From: Paludibaculum sp.
GTDB taxonomy: Bacteria > Acidobacteriota > Terriglobia > Bryobacterales > Bryobacteraceae
Direction of reading: 5' to 3'
Length of the DNA: 49,812 nt
Assembly: GCA_029973955.1 (NCBI GenBank)
Contig: JARKQJ010000158.1
Coordinates: 1-49,812, forward strand
Part shown: in pieces, positions 18,514-26,722 of the stretch
Numbering within the stretch: the first letter of the stretch is position 1
Layout of the letters: every line of letters starts with the position of its first letter
Notes under the pieces: model-generated
What the model was told of the DNA's origin: nothing
The model's database searches: none
Seen by the model: only the letters and a program-made list of their open reading frames with translations
Position numbers and translations under genes: made by a program

Positions 18514-19704
18514 ATGCGAAAAGGAACAAACAGGCAGCTTCTCACGTGCCTGCTGGCCATCACCGGCACAGCGGGCGCGCAGACGCTGCGCCTGCCCGCC
18601 GGCGATGCCGACCGGGGCAGGCGCGTGATCAGCGAAGAGGGCTGTCTGCGGTGCCACCACGCCGGCCTCGGTGCCAGAGCGCCGGACCTCCTCCGGGCGC
18701 GCGGCCGTGGTTTCTCGCCCTTCATGTTGGCGGGGGAGATGTGGAACCACGCGCCCGCCATGTGGACCGAAATGCGCAAGACAGGCATCCGGTTGCCCCG
18801 CCTCGAATGGCAGCAGGCCGCCGACCTCTTCGCGTTCCTCTTTTCCATGCAATCGTTCGAGGAGCCCGGCAACCCGGCCCGCGGCAAGGCGCTGTTCCAG
18901 CATGATCGGTGCGGCGGCTGTCACTCACCCTCCGAGCGAGCCCGCAACGGGATTTCCTCTGTGCGGGCATGGGGCCGCATGGAGGACGCCGCCGACCTCG
19001 CGCAACTGGGTTCCTGGCACATTGGCAGAAGGCCGGATCATGGCCGCGAATCCGCTGATCCGCGCCTGCGCGTCTCTGCTCAGGAGATGCGCGACGTCGC
19101 GGCCTACGTGCGTACGGTAGGCTCACCGATTCGCGCGCCAGCCCCTCCCGAGGTCGCATCCCGCGGTGGCGCGGAGTTGCTGGCCGGCCTCGGGTGTACG
19201 CAATGCCATTCTGCTGGCCGGTCGCTCACCAGGGGACGAACGCGCTACGGCATCAGCGAATTCGCAGCCGCCCTGTGGCGGCACGGGCCGATGGGCGCCG
19301 GCTCCATCGCCACGCGCAACAGCCGCGAAATGCGCGCTCTGCTCCAGCAGATGGTCGCGCTCCAGTTCCTCGACGAGATCGGCGACCGTGATCGCGGTGA
19401 ACTCGTCTTCGCTCAAAAGAGGTGTGATGCCTGCCACGGACCGGAGCCCAGGGTCGGCCCCGACTTGGCCGTGCACCGCGGGCGCCTGACCTCTTACGAG
19501 ATGATGTCGGTGCTCTGGAAGCATGGGCCCAAAATGCTGCACGAGATGAAACTGCGCGGCATCCCCTGGCCGCGGTTCCGGGATGATGAGATGGCGGACA
19601 TCGCGGCCTATCTGCATGGGCCCTCCTTCAAACTGCGGGACGAGCCTTCCGGTGCAGGCAGGCCAATCCACACCGCCGTTACAAGCCCGTCTTCGCCACG
19701 ATAA
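18514..19704 (+). CDS. Periplasmic cytochrome c with four CxxCH sites
   Basis: 396 residues from ATG 18514 (MRKGTNRQLLTCLLAITGTAGAQ signal peptide; an in-frame TTG at 18445 adds 23 unlikely residues). Haem-binding CxxCH motifs are at residues 44-48, 133-137, 228-232 and 304-308. Three of the four haem domains are followed by a related segment (MWNHAPAMWTEM, LWRHGPMG, LWKHGPKMLHEM then GI..P and DIAAYL), so the protein arose by internal repetition. Electron-transfer role in the periplasm; partners unknown, and no oxidase or dehydrogenase gene is adjacent. The 3' end overlaps the convergent PD40 gene by 26 bp. Confidence 0.88.
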   Translation: MRKGTNRQLLTCLLAITGTAGAQTLRLPAGDADRGRRVISEEGCLRCHHAGLGARAPDLLRARGRGFSPFMLAGEMWNHAPAMWTEMRKTGIRLPRLEWQQAADLFAFLFSMQSFEEPGNPARGKALFQHDRCGGCHSPSERARNGISSVRAWGRMEDAADLAQLGSWHIGRRPDHGRESADPRLRVSAQEMRDVAAYVRTVGSPIRAPAPPEVASRGGAELLAGLGCTQCHSAGRSLTRGRTRYGISEFAAALWRHGPMGAGSIATRNSREMRALLQQMVALQFLDEIGDRDRGELVFAQKRCDACHGPEPRVGPDLAVHRGRLTSYEMMSVLWKHGPKMLHEMKLRGIPWPRFRDDEMADIAAYLHGPSFKLRDEPSGAGRPIHTAVTSPSSPR

Positions 19705-21697
19705 CCCGGCTCGAACAATGGTCGAGCACAGCCGTGAGAAACCTCTGCCCGGACCTTGAAACGGAGAGCCCGGCATCCGTGCTGGCCAGTTGGCCGTTCA
19801 CCCGTCCCACCGTCGCCGCTTCGCCCTCCCATCCCGCCAGGACAACCTCCGTGTCTCCCGTTGCCCCCCTATCCAGCCAGTAGATCCCTCGCGAGCCGAG
19901 CGTCCAATTCGCCCACAGCTCCGTCGAGGGCCCACGGGGCAGCATCTCCACCCGGCCCGTCTCCAACTGCTTGCGCCAGATCCCCGCGTAGACGGGGCCT
20001 TTGGAGTAGTAGAGAAACTCGCCGTCCGGCGACTCCAGCGCTTTGATTCCGCCGTTGACGGTCACCGGACTCGGCTCGCCGCCCGCGGCGAACACGCGCC
20101 AGATCTGCCAGGTCCCCCGGCAGTCCGTCGCGAAGTAGAGCCAGAGCCCGTCAGCCGACCACGCCGGGGAGACGGCTCTCATTCCACGCGGTGAGATCGC
20201 CCGCATGGCCAGCGTCGAGAGATCCACCGAGAAGATCCGCGTCGTTCCCGCCGCGTGCGCCTCAAAGCAGATCGCGTCTCCAGCCGGCGACCAGCAGTGG
20301 GACAGGATCGCCGTCTGGGCGAGTGTCGTGAGCCGCGTCAAATACTTGCCCTCGGCGCTGCATACCCACAATTGGTCATCCCCGTTGCGGTCGCTGCAGA
20401 AAGAGACCAGCGAGTTGCTGGGTGAATACTGCGGCAGCCGGTTCAAGCCGGGCGACTCGGCCAGCACCCCGCCCGCGATCCCATCCTGCAGCTTTGCCAG
20501 GTCCTCGGCTGGGAAAATGGAAGCGCCCCCCGCGCACATCGATGTTGCTCGAATACTCGACTCCAGACTCTGTTCGACATAGGCGAGCTCTCCGCGCGGG
20601 CCGGCCACCGCGGGAGACTGAGCCCGGTGCAGTGGATCGGTCAGATGGTGCGGCTCCGAACCGTCCAGCGGGACGCTCCACAGCGCCGGGCTGCTGCCGT
20701 GCAGGCACAGGGCGGCGATGAGAGTGTGCCCGTCCACGCCCCAGCACAGCCCGCGGATCGGGCGCTTGTAGCATGTCACCTGGCGCGGTTCACCCCCATC
20801 CTCAAGCTCCATCACGAAGAGGTCCGCGCCGGAGTAGGCCCAGGAGCGGCAGAACGCGATGCGTCTCGAATCGGGCGCGAATACCCCCTCGCTGTCGCCC
20901 TGGATCATTTCAGCCGGCGCGGTGATCGCGCGCCGCTGGCCCGTGTGCGCGTCGATCAGAACCAGTCGCATCGGAAGCCGCGAGTTGCCCCGCTCGCTGG
21001 TGAGCAGCCACGCGCCGTCGGGCGACCAGTCGACGCGCGGCACCTCTCCCCGGTTGACGTACAACGTGCCGAAGGACTGTTCCGCGCTGCACGAGACCGA
21101 TCGGGCGATCAGGACGAACCGGTCGCCCCCATCGGGCCGGAGCAGCGCGATGCGGCTGGCATCCGGAGACCACACCGGACGCAGTTCCGTGCGCTCCGGA
21201 GAACTCAACCGGACGGGTGTATCGTCACCCAGGTGCTGGATGTAGATCCCCTCCATCGCGTCGAAACGGGATCGCCACTGGAAGGCCAGCCTGTTGCCGT
21301 CAGGGCAGAACGCGGGGTAAGTCGGATTTCCAGGGCAGCAACTGAGCGCCCGCGCCTCGGCGCCGCCGGCCGGGGCCTCGCTGGAGCCAATCGCCCTGGT
21401 TGGTTTCGATCGGGGGTGGAAGGTCAGGATGTAGGCGCCCAGCGGGATCTCAATCCTGCACGATGCATTGTCGCCCGTCTCCGCGTAGAACTGCTCGAGC
21501 TTCTGCCGCAGGCGCCGGATGGAAACCCGCACGATCGGATCCGCTTGGGTGTCGTAGCCCGCTTCTCTGTGGAAGATCGCGACGCCAAGCGTCGATTCCT
21601 TCAGGTCGCCCGCATCCCCATTGAGCGATAACTCCGCCAGATGCTCCAGGATCGCGCACATCTGGGGCGACCGGCGGAACTGCGGGGATCGGCACAC
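19679..21697 (-). CDS. wHTH-like domain fused to PD40/TolB-type beta-propeller
   Basis: 672 residues from the GTG at 21697. The first 95 residues (LGVAIFHREAGYDTQADPIVRVSIRRLRQKLEQFY, then IEIPLGAYILTF) resemble the winged-helix-like N-terminal domain that many acidobacterial sensor proteins carry ahead of TPR or PD40 repeats. About nine PD40 blades follow, e.g. RPVWSPDASRIALLR, RVDWSPDGAWLLTSE, SHCWSPAGDAICFEA and SPAWSADGLWLYFAT. No membrane segment lies between the parts, unlike CadC. The domain seems to begin upstream of the GTG (frame open to 21799, encoding LAEHVEAVCRSPQF), yet no ATG, GTG or TTG start occurs there, so the 5' end may be cut or altered. Confidence 0.75.
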   Translation of the reverse strand: MCRSPQFRRSPQMCAILEHLAELSLNGDAGDLKESTLGVAIFHREAGYDTQADPIVRVSIRRLRQKLEQFYAETGDNASCRIEIPLGAYILTFHPRSKPTRAIGSSEAPAGGAEARALSCCPGNPTYPAFCPDGNRLAFQWRSRFDAMEGIYIQHLGDDTPVRLSSPERTELRPVWSPDASRIALLRPDGGDRFVLIARSVSCSAEQSFGTLYVNRGEVPRVDWSPDGAWLLTSERGNSRLPMRLVLIDAHTGQRRAITAPAEMIQGDSEGVFAPDSRRIAFCRSWAYSGADLFVMELEDGGEPRQVTCYKRPIRGLCWGVDGHTLIAALCLHGSSPALWSVPLDGSEPHHLTDPLHRAQSPAVAGPRGELAYVEQSLESSIRATSMCAGGASIFPAEDLAKLQDGIAGGVLAESPGLNRLPQYSPSNSLVSFCSDRNGDDQLWVCSAEGKYLTRLTTLAQTAILSHCWSPAGDAICFEAHAAGTTRIFSVDLSTLAMRAISPRGMRAVSPAWSADGLWLYFATDCRGTWQIWRVFAAGGEPSPVTVNGGIKALESPDGEFLYYSKGPVYAGIWRKQLETGRVEMLPRGPSTELWANWTLGSRGIYWLDRGATGDTEVVLAGWEGEAATVGRVNGQLASTDAGLSVSRSGQRFLTAVLDHCSSRVIVAKTGL

Positions 21698-21864
21698 AGC
21701 CTCAACGTGTTCCGCGAGCTCTGACCGCGGCAGGCGAGCCGGATTGACCGAGGCGCCAACGTTCGAAGACGCCTCAGGAGAGAGATGTCTAGGAATACTT
21801 CACTATATCACCCACTATCAAGGGCCACTCGAACTCGCAACCGGTCGCCTGACCCCGCCCCCTC

Positions 21865-21947
21865 ACAGCGAAAACGTGTGGAAGAAATACACCAACTGCG
21901 GGCTCACCCCCGGAGTCGTCTTCCGCACAAACTCCCCCGCCACGAAA
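21865..21947 (-). repeat. Copy of the porin gene 3' tail
   Basis: 83 bp that match 26725-26807, the 3' end of the porin gene, with three mismatches by eye (80/83) and in the same orientation. It covers the porin stop-proximal codons (GEFVRKTTPGVSPQLVYFF). Weak similarity may extend about 30 bp further left. It ends exactly where the TIM-barrel copy begins. Its copy has no upstream gene body, so it is a fragment. Confidence 0.9.
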
Positions 21948-22241
21948 ATGACCCGCAACCTCAAGGCCCCCATCCTCATGATGGTCTTCTTCGGCGACTG
22001 CGCCCTCAACACCCGCGCTGAGATGGACGCCGTTATCGGCCCCTTTAAGGAACTTGCCCGCGAAACCGAAAAGGCCCCAATCACCCTCGGCTTCGAGAAC
22101 ACCATCAAAGCCGAAGATGACCTCCGCATCCTCGACGCCGAAATCCGCGCCCTCGGCAAGCACCGCATCTGCCAGTTCCACATCGCCCTGGACACCAACT
22201 CCCCCACTAGTAACCGCCAGTACCTGGCCGCTCTCCTCTGA
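21948..22241 (+). pseudogene. Degenerate copy of the TIM-barrel epimerase 3' half
   Basis: Matches the gene at 16956-17780 from its codon 116 to its end. Over the first 193 bp I count 173 identities. Two internal deletions remove 25 codons after RILDA (bounded by GCCG microhomology) and most of the last 45 codons; the ending NRQYLA.LL and stop remain. It has no N-terminus or signal peptide. Most differences in the first block are synonymous, so the copy may have diverged while still functional before it was broken. Confidence 0.88.
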
Positions 22242-22786
22242 CCCCCTCACCCCCCGGGGACTCTCTTGAGAATCTCTCCCGAACCCGCAGATTGCAGGGC
22301 GACGGCCTGCCCGAGTTTCTCCAGGCGGCGCACGAGTGCCTTGGTGAGCTGGCCTTCCACCATTTTCATGCTTCCGGGTGAAGCGAAAGCTTCATCCATC
22401 CCCGCTGTCACCTGTGTCCCCAATCGGCATCCACCACAACCCTGTCGCCAACCCCCAAGTGGACACAGCGTGACTGTCCCCCCTAGGCATCCCTCTCCCC
22501 TGACCGCAGAACGCGCCCCCGCGCCCCCCTCTCCCCCTCTTGGCCTCGCTCCCTCCGTTCACCAGCAGACGCACCCCGGGCTCCACCCCCCGCGCGCAAT
22601 CGAGAATAGAAATACAGGCAATTCCAGCCGCCTGGCCGCAATCTGCCCGCTTGTGTTTGATGAGCTACGCGATTATCGTGTTGATGTCGTCAGGAAATTC
22701 ATGCGGAAAATCCAAGTGCGTGTCGGGCCAGTTCCTCCAAAAACGGTTCGTCGCACTGGTGTGCAACGACGGAAAGCGAGGCGTGC
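22242..22786. other. Non-coding stretch with a 60-bp-spaced direct repeat
   Basis: No convincing gene. Open frames here have odd composition (Pro/Arg/His-rich) and no family look; one short minus-strand frame from about 22398 (MDEAFASPGSMKMVEGQL) could be a remnant. An 18-bp direct repeat of form TGTCCCCnnnnGGCATCC occurs at 22415-22432 and 22475-22492. TGTCCCC-containing repeats are seen at ends of some transposon-derived elements, but no transposase is present. Confidence 0.5.
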
Positions 22787-23662
22787 ATGCGCGAAGTGAT
22801 TCTCCTTCTGGCATTCTCCTGCGCCCTGGCCGGTCAGACGCCCGGCAGCGCCGGAAAGAAATCCGGTCAGCCGGCGGCGGCCATGCCGTTGGAAGAATCC
22901 ATTCGATTCGATGAAACCACGCAAGGTCTGCTGGTGACCTCCAACGGGCGGGCCATTCAGTTTTTGCCGGAAAATCGCATCCAGCCTGTCTTGAGCCTGC
23001 AATTCACGCGCACAGACCGGACGTTTGCTTACTCTTACACTCTGGGCAATGGAGTCGGCGCCAAACAGGACATCCTGTCGTTCGCCTTCGAATGCCGCTA
23101 CCCGGGGCGAGTCACGATCGTTGCTCCCGCTGGCTGGATCGGCCGCCACGTCCCTCCTGAACTGGACCGCTACCGCACTCTTTCATTCAGTCCGGCCGGC
23201 GATGACAATCAGGTGCCCCTGACTCTTGCCGCGGGCAAATCCGCCGGACCTTTCCAATTGACTTCGAGTCTGCACCCGGGCCTCATCCGTGCCTTTGTCC
23301 AAGCCCTGCCTCCGCAGGGCCCCTCAACCGAACCCTCCCTGAGCGAAAAACTGCGCCTCCTCTCGCCGCTGGCCTATCAGACGGTGTCGGGGTGGCTCTC
23401 CTCCGATATAGCCAGCCCATCCGTCCTCACCGTCGGCCCCCGCACGCCACCCGAACAGGACAGCCTCTCCGCCATCCGCATGGAACTCGCCTACGCCGCT
23501 GGCCAGCCCGAGTTCACCACCATCCGGGACCAACTCGGAGCCCTGGCTCGCTCCTCCACCAGGCAGCAACTCCTGGCCGAATTGAAACCAGCGGCGAACG
23601 ACGCCTTGCCGTCGAAATTCATCCAAGCCCTCCTCTGGCGCCTGGAGACGCTAAAGGAATAA
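22787..23662 (+). CDS. Secreted tandem paralog 1 of 4
   Basis: 291 residues. Signal peptide MREVILLLAFSCALA then GQ. The N-terminal half looks like an extracellular beta-sandwich (FAYSYTLGNGVGAKQDILSFAFECRY, VAPAGWIGRHVPPEL, LAAGKSAGPFQLTSSLHPGLI); the C-terminal half is helical (DSLSAIRMELAYAAGQPEF, QALLWRLETLKE). Function unknown. It is the most divergent copy over the first 230 residues, with KKSGQPAAAMPLEES where the others have a charged GDSPPLEK-type segment. It begins the array after the non-coding scrap region, with no obvious promoter. RBS GGAAAGCGAGG is a little distant. Confidence 0.8.
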   Translation: MREVILLLAFSCALAGQTPGSAGKKSGQPAAAMPLEESIRFDETTQGLLVTSNGRAIQFLPENRIQPVLSLQFTRTDRTFAYSYTLGNGVGAKQDILSFAFECRYPGRVTIVAPAGWIGRHVPPELDRYRTLSFSPAGDDNQVPLTLAAGKSAGPFQLTSSLHPGLIRAFVQALPPQGPSTEPSLSEKLRLLSPLAYQTVSGWLSSDIASPSVLTVGPRTPPEQDSLSAIRMELAYAAGQPEFTTIRDQLGALARSSTRQQLLAELKPAANDALPSKFIQALLWRLETLKE

Positions 23663-23747
23663 TCCGTCACGTGGCGTCCGGACGCCTCTTCGCCAGGGGC
23701 TTCGCCTGCCTCCGTCACGTCCATCTGAGACATTCCGAAAGGTGCCT

Positions 23748-24623
23748 ATGCGCGACTTCCTCTTGCTCTTCCTCCTGTCCTGCACCCTTGCCGGCCAGAC
23801 CGTCACCATCAGAACAAGAAAGGGTGACTCGCCGCCCCTCGAGAAGTCGCCGGGTGACTCCGTCGAACTGGATCCGGCCACACAGGACATCGTGGCTATT
23901 TCGAATGGAATGACCATTCGCTTCCCCACGGAGAACTTGATTCAACCGGAACTCTCCGCGAAGCTGGCGCGCGATGGGCGCACACTCACCTACAATTACT
24001 CGCTATCGAATGGAACTGGCGCGAATCAGTCCATCTTATTTCTCACTTTCGAATGCGGGTACCCTGCGGAAGTCAGGTTGACAGCCCCTGCCGGTTGGCG
24101 GAGCCTCACCGTCTCGCCGCAAGTAAATCACGCCCGAAGTCTCGCATTCTTACAACTCGCCGGTGACAGCCAGGTGCCCTTCATCATGGCTGCCGGCAAA
24201 TCGGCTGGCCCTTTCCAGTTGACCTCGGAGCTCCACCCCGGTTTGATCCGCGCAGTTGTGTATGCTCTCCCCTTGGATCGGCCTTCCACTGAACTGTCAA
24301 AAGGCGAGCAACTCCGCTTTCTCTCGCCGTGGGCCTATCAGAAGGTGACGGAATTGGACTCGACGGACAGGACCCTCAAGTACGTCCTCACAGTCGGACC
24401 CAAGATCCCGCCCGATCACGACAGCCTCTCCGCCATCCGCATGGAACTCGCCCACGCCAGCGGTCAACCCGAGTTCGCCGCCATGAGCGCCCAACTCGGC
24501 GCCTTGGCCCGTTCCTCCACCAGAGAGCAACTGCTGACCCAGTTGAAACCTCTGGCGAAAGACGCCCTTCAGGCAAGTTTCGTCCAAGCGCTCCTTTGGC
24601 GCCTGGAGACGCTAAATGAATAA
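23748..24623 (+). CDS. Secreted tandem paralog 2 of 4
   Basis: 291 residues, same layout as paralog 1: signal peptide MRDFLLLFLLSCTLAGQ, short charged linker (RTRKGDSPPLEKSPGD), sandwich-like domain (LTYNYSLSNGTGANQSILFLTFECGY, APAGWRSLTVSPQV) and the helical C-terminal block. I start at ATG 23748, eight residues of which are shared with paralog 3; the GTG at 23742 lies in the AAAGGTG ribosome site. The 85-bp gap before it is nearly identical to the gap before paralog 3. Its start is exactly 961 bp after that of paralog 1. Confidence 0.8.
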   Translation: MRDFLLLFLLSCTLAGQTVTIRTRKGDSPPLEKSPGDSVELDPATQDIVAISNGMTIRFPTENLIQPELSAKLARDGRTLTYNYSLSNGTGANQSILFLTFECGYPAEVRLTAPAGWRSLTVSPQVNHARSLAFLQLAGDSQVPFIMAAGKSAGPFQLTSELHPGLIRAVVYALPLDRPSTELSKGEQLRFLSPWAYQKVTELDSTDRTLKYVLTVGPKIPPDHDSLSAIRMELAHASGQPEFAAMSAQLGALARSSTREQLLTQLKPLAKDALQASFVQALLWRLETLNE

Positions 24624-24708
24624 CCCGTCACGCTACGTCCGGACGCCTCTCCCCCAGGGGCTTCGACTGCCTCCGTCACGTCCATCTGAGACATCCCGAA
24701 AGGTGCCT

Positions 24709-25584
24709 ATGCGCGACTTCCTCCTGCTCTTCCTCCTCTCCTGCACCCTTGCCGGCCAGACCGTCACCATCAGAACAAAAAAGGGTGATTCGCCGCCCCT
24801 CGAGAAGCAGCCGGGCGACTCGGTCGAAATCGATCCCGTGACGCAGGATATTCTAGTTGCCTCCAATGGAATGAACTTCCGCCTGCCGCCGGAGAACTTG
24901 ATTCAGCCGGTGCTCACGGGGGAGGTCGCACGCGCCGAGCATTTATTTACCTACACTTACTCGCTCGCCAATGGTGCTAGAGCCGGTCAATCCATCCACC
25001 ACTTTGCGTTCGAGTGCCGATACCCCGAGGACATTGTGCTCACAGCTCCTACTGGATGGCACAGCCGCAAGATTCCTCCTGAAGTGAACCACTTTCGAAG
25101 TCTTGCATTCGGCCCAGATGGCGACGACAATCAGGTGCCGCTCATCCTTGCAGGAGGCAAATCGGCCGGACCTTTCCGGATGACCTCCAGCCTGAACCCC
25201 GGCCTGGTCCGCGCAGTTGTGTATGCTCTCCCCTTGGATCGGCCTTCCACTGAACTGTCAAAAGGCGAGAAACTCCGCTTTCTCTCGCCGTGGGCCTATC
25301 AGAAGGTGACGGAATTGGATACCACGGACAGGACCCTCAAGTACGTTCTCACCGTCGGACCCAAGATCCCGCCCGATCACGACAGCCTCTCAGCCATCCG
25401 CATGGAACTCGCCTACGCCAGCGGTCAACCGGAGTTCGCCGCCATGAGCGCCCAACTCGGCGCCCTGGCCCGATCCTCCACCAAGGAACAACTACAGACC
25501 CAGTTGAAACCGCTGGCGAAAGACGCCCTCCAGTCAAACTTCATCCAAGCACTCCTCTGGCGCCTGGAGACAGTCAAAGAATAG
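24709..25584 (+). CDS. Secreted tandem paralog 3 of 4
   Basis: 291 residues, starting 961 bp after paralog 2. An open frame extends upstream to 24616, overlapping paralog 2, but alignment with the other copies and AAAGG before ATG 24709 fix the start. The 5' third is nearly identical to paralog 2, whereas 24817-24917 matches 25844-25944 of paralog 4 at 100 of 101 positions. That mosaic points to gene conversion. Domain layout is as in the other copies (TYTYSLANGARAGQSIHHFAFECRY, APTGWHSRKIPPEV). No known function. Confidence 0.8.
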   Translation: MRDFLLLFLLSCTLAGQTVTIRTKKGDSPPLEKQPGDSVEIDPVTQDILVASNGMNFRLPPENLIQPVLTGEVARAEHLFTYTYSLANGARAGQSIHHFAFECRYPEDIVLTAPTGWHSRKIPPEVNHFRSLAFGPDGDDNQVPLILAGGKSAGPFRMTSSLNPGLVRAVVYALPLDRPSTELSKGEKLRFLSPWAYQKVTELDTTDRTLKYVLTVGPKIPPDHDSLSAIRMELAYASGQPEFAAMSAQLGALARSSTKEQLQTQLKPLAKDALQSNFIQALLWRLETVKE

Positions 25585-25735
25585 CTGGCCGCGCGCTGGA
25601 TCCCCTATGGGCTCATCTCCTCAGTGGCAAAAGTGTCCTGGATCGGCAGCGCAGTTTGGCGGCGCGGGCGGCGGTCCCATTCTGATTGAAGGGAATCACT
25701 ACCACCTGAGGTTTCAATACTAAAGCGAGGCACAT

Positions 25736-26611
25736 ATGAACAAACTAATTCTCTTCCTTGTCCTCTCCTGCACGCTGGTAGCCCAGTCACGCATTATCGT
25801 CGGAAAGAAGGCTGACCCGCCACCTCCGGAGAAGCAGGCCGGTGACTCGGTCGAAATCGATCCCGTGACTCAGGATATTCTAGTTGCCTCCAATGGAATG
25901 AACTTCCGCCTGCCGCCGGAGAACTTGATTCAGCCGGTGCTCACTGGGGAAGTCGCACGGGCGGGGGATGCCTTCGCTTACACCTACTCACTTGCAAATG
26001 CCGCCGCAGCCAGGCAATCCATACTTCTTCTAACTTTCGAATGTCGCTATCCCGAAGATGTAAAGCTCGCTGCGCCCACTGGATGGGTCGCCCGTAATGT
26101 CCCTCCGGAGGTCAACTACTTTCGAAGTCTTGCCTTCCGTCTGACTGGCGACGATAGTCAGATAGCGCAGGCTCTGGCGCCTGGCAAATCGGCCGGCCCA
26201 TTCCGCATGACTTCCAGCCTTAACCCCGGCCTGGTCCGCGCCGTGGTATATGCTGTCCCTTTGGCGCAGCCTTCCACTGAACTGTCGAAAGGCGAGAAAC
26301 TCCGCTTTCTCTCGCCATGGGCCTATCAGAAGGTGACTGAATTGGATACCACGGACAGGATCCTAAAGTACGTCCTAACAGTCGGACCGAAGATCCCGCC
26401 CGATCACGACAGCCTCTCCGCTATCCGCATGGAACTCGCCTACGCCAGCGGTCAACCCGAGTTCGCCGCCGTCAGCGCCCAACTCGGCGCCTTGGCCCGC
26501 TCCTCCACCAAAGAGCAACTGCTGACCCAGTTGAAACCCTTGGCGAAGGACGCCCTACAGACAAGCTTCGTCCAGGCACTCCTCTGGCGCCTGGAAACCG
26601 TCAAGGAGTAA
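25736..26611 (+). CDS. Secreted tandem paralog 4 of 4
   Basis: 291 residues with a different signal peptide, MNKLILFLVLSCTLVAQ, and linker (IIVGKKADPPPPEKQAGD), joined to a body closely related to paralog 3. The upstream gap is 151 bp and unlike the two 85-bp gaps; RBS AAAGCGAGG. The C-terminal half keeps the block PKIPPDHDSLSAIRMELAYA and ends LLWRLETVKE. It is convergent with the porin gene, with 111 bp between the stops and only a weak CCTTGG/CCAAGG stem there. Confidence 0.8.
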   Translation: MNKLILFLVLSCTLVAQSRIIVGKKADPPPPEKQAGDSVEIDPVTQDILVASNGMNFRLPPENLIQPVLTGEVARAGDAFAYTYSLANAAAARQSILLLTFECRYPEDVKLAAPTGWVARNVPPEVNYFRSLAFRLTGDDSQIAQALAPGKSAGPFRMTSSLNPGLVRAVVYAVPLAQPSTELSKGEKLRFLSPWAYQKVTELDTTDRILKYVLTVGPKIPPDHDSLSAIRMELAYASGQPEFAAVSAQLGALARSSTKEQLLTQLKPLAKDALQTSFVQALLWRLETVKE

Positions 26612-26722
26612 CCGGCGCCTGAAGTGTCCGATCTGCTCCCTTTGTTCCTGCACACCGGGTTCTCAGGGCGTTCCTCCCTTGGCTACGCCTCCCAAGGAGA
26701 TCGCCCTCTGAAACCCCACACC

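Larger units (their letters stand above)
22787..26611 (+). repeat. Tandem gene array, four units
   Basis: Four head-to-tail genes of identical length (876 bp each). Start-to-start distances are 961, 961 and 1027 bp. Identity is highest between units 2 and 3 at the 5' end and spacer, between 3 and 4 in the first third, and among units 2-4 in the last third. It is a gene array, not a CRISPR or satellite. Confidence 0.9.

Noticed and set aside
21621..22241. Open frame of 206 codons across the fragment junction
   Set aside because: It runs through antisense sequence of the PD40 gene and the porin tail into the TIM fragment; no domain would be whole.
22266..22799. Rightward open frame of 177 codons before the array
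   Set aside because: Pro/Arg/Ser-rich low-complexity product with no motif and no ribosome site, overlapping the start of paralog 1 in another frame.
22787..26611. CRISPR-like array
   Set aside because: The repeated unit is a whole gene of 876 bp with no short direct repeat or spacers.
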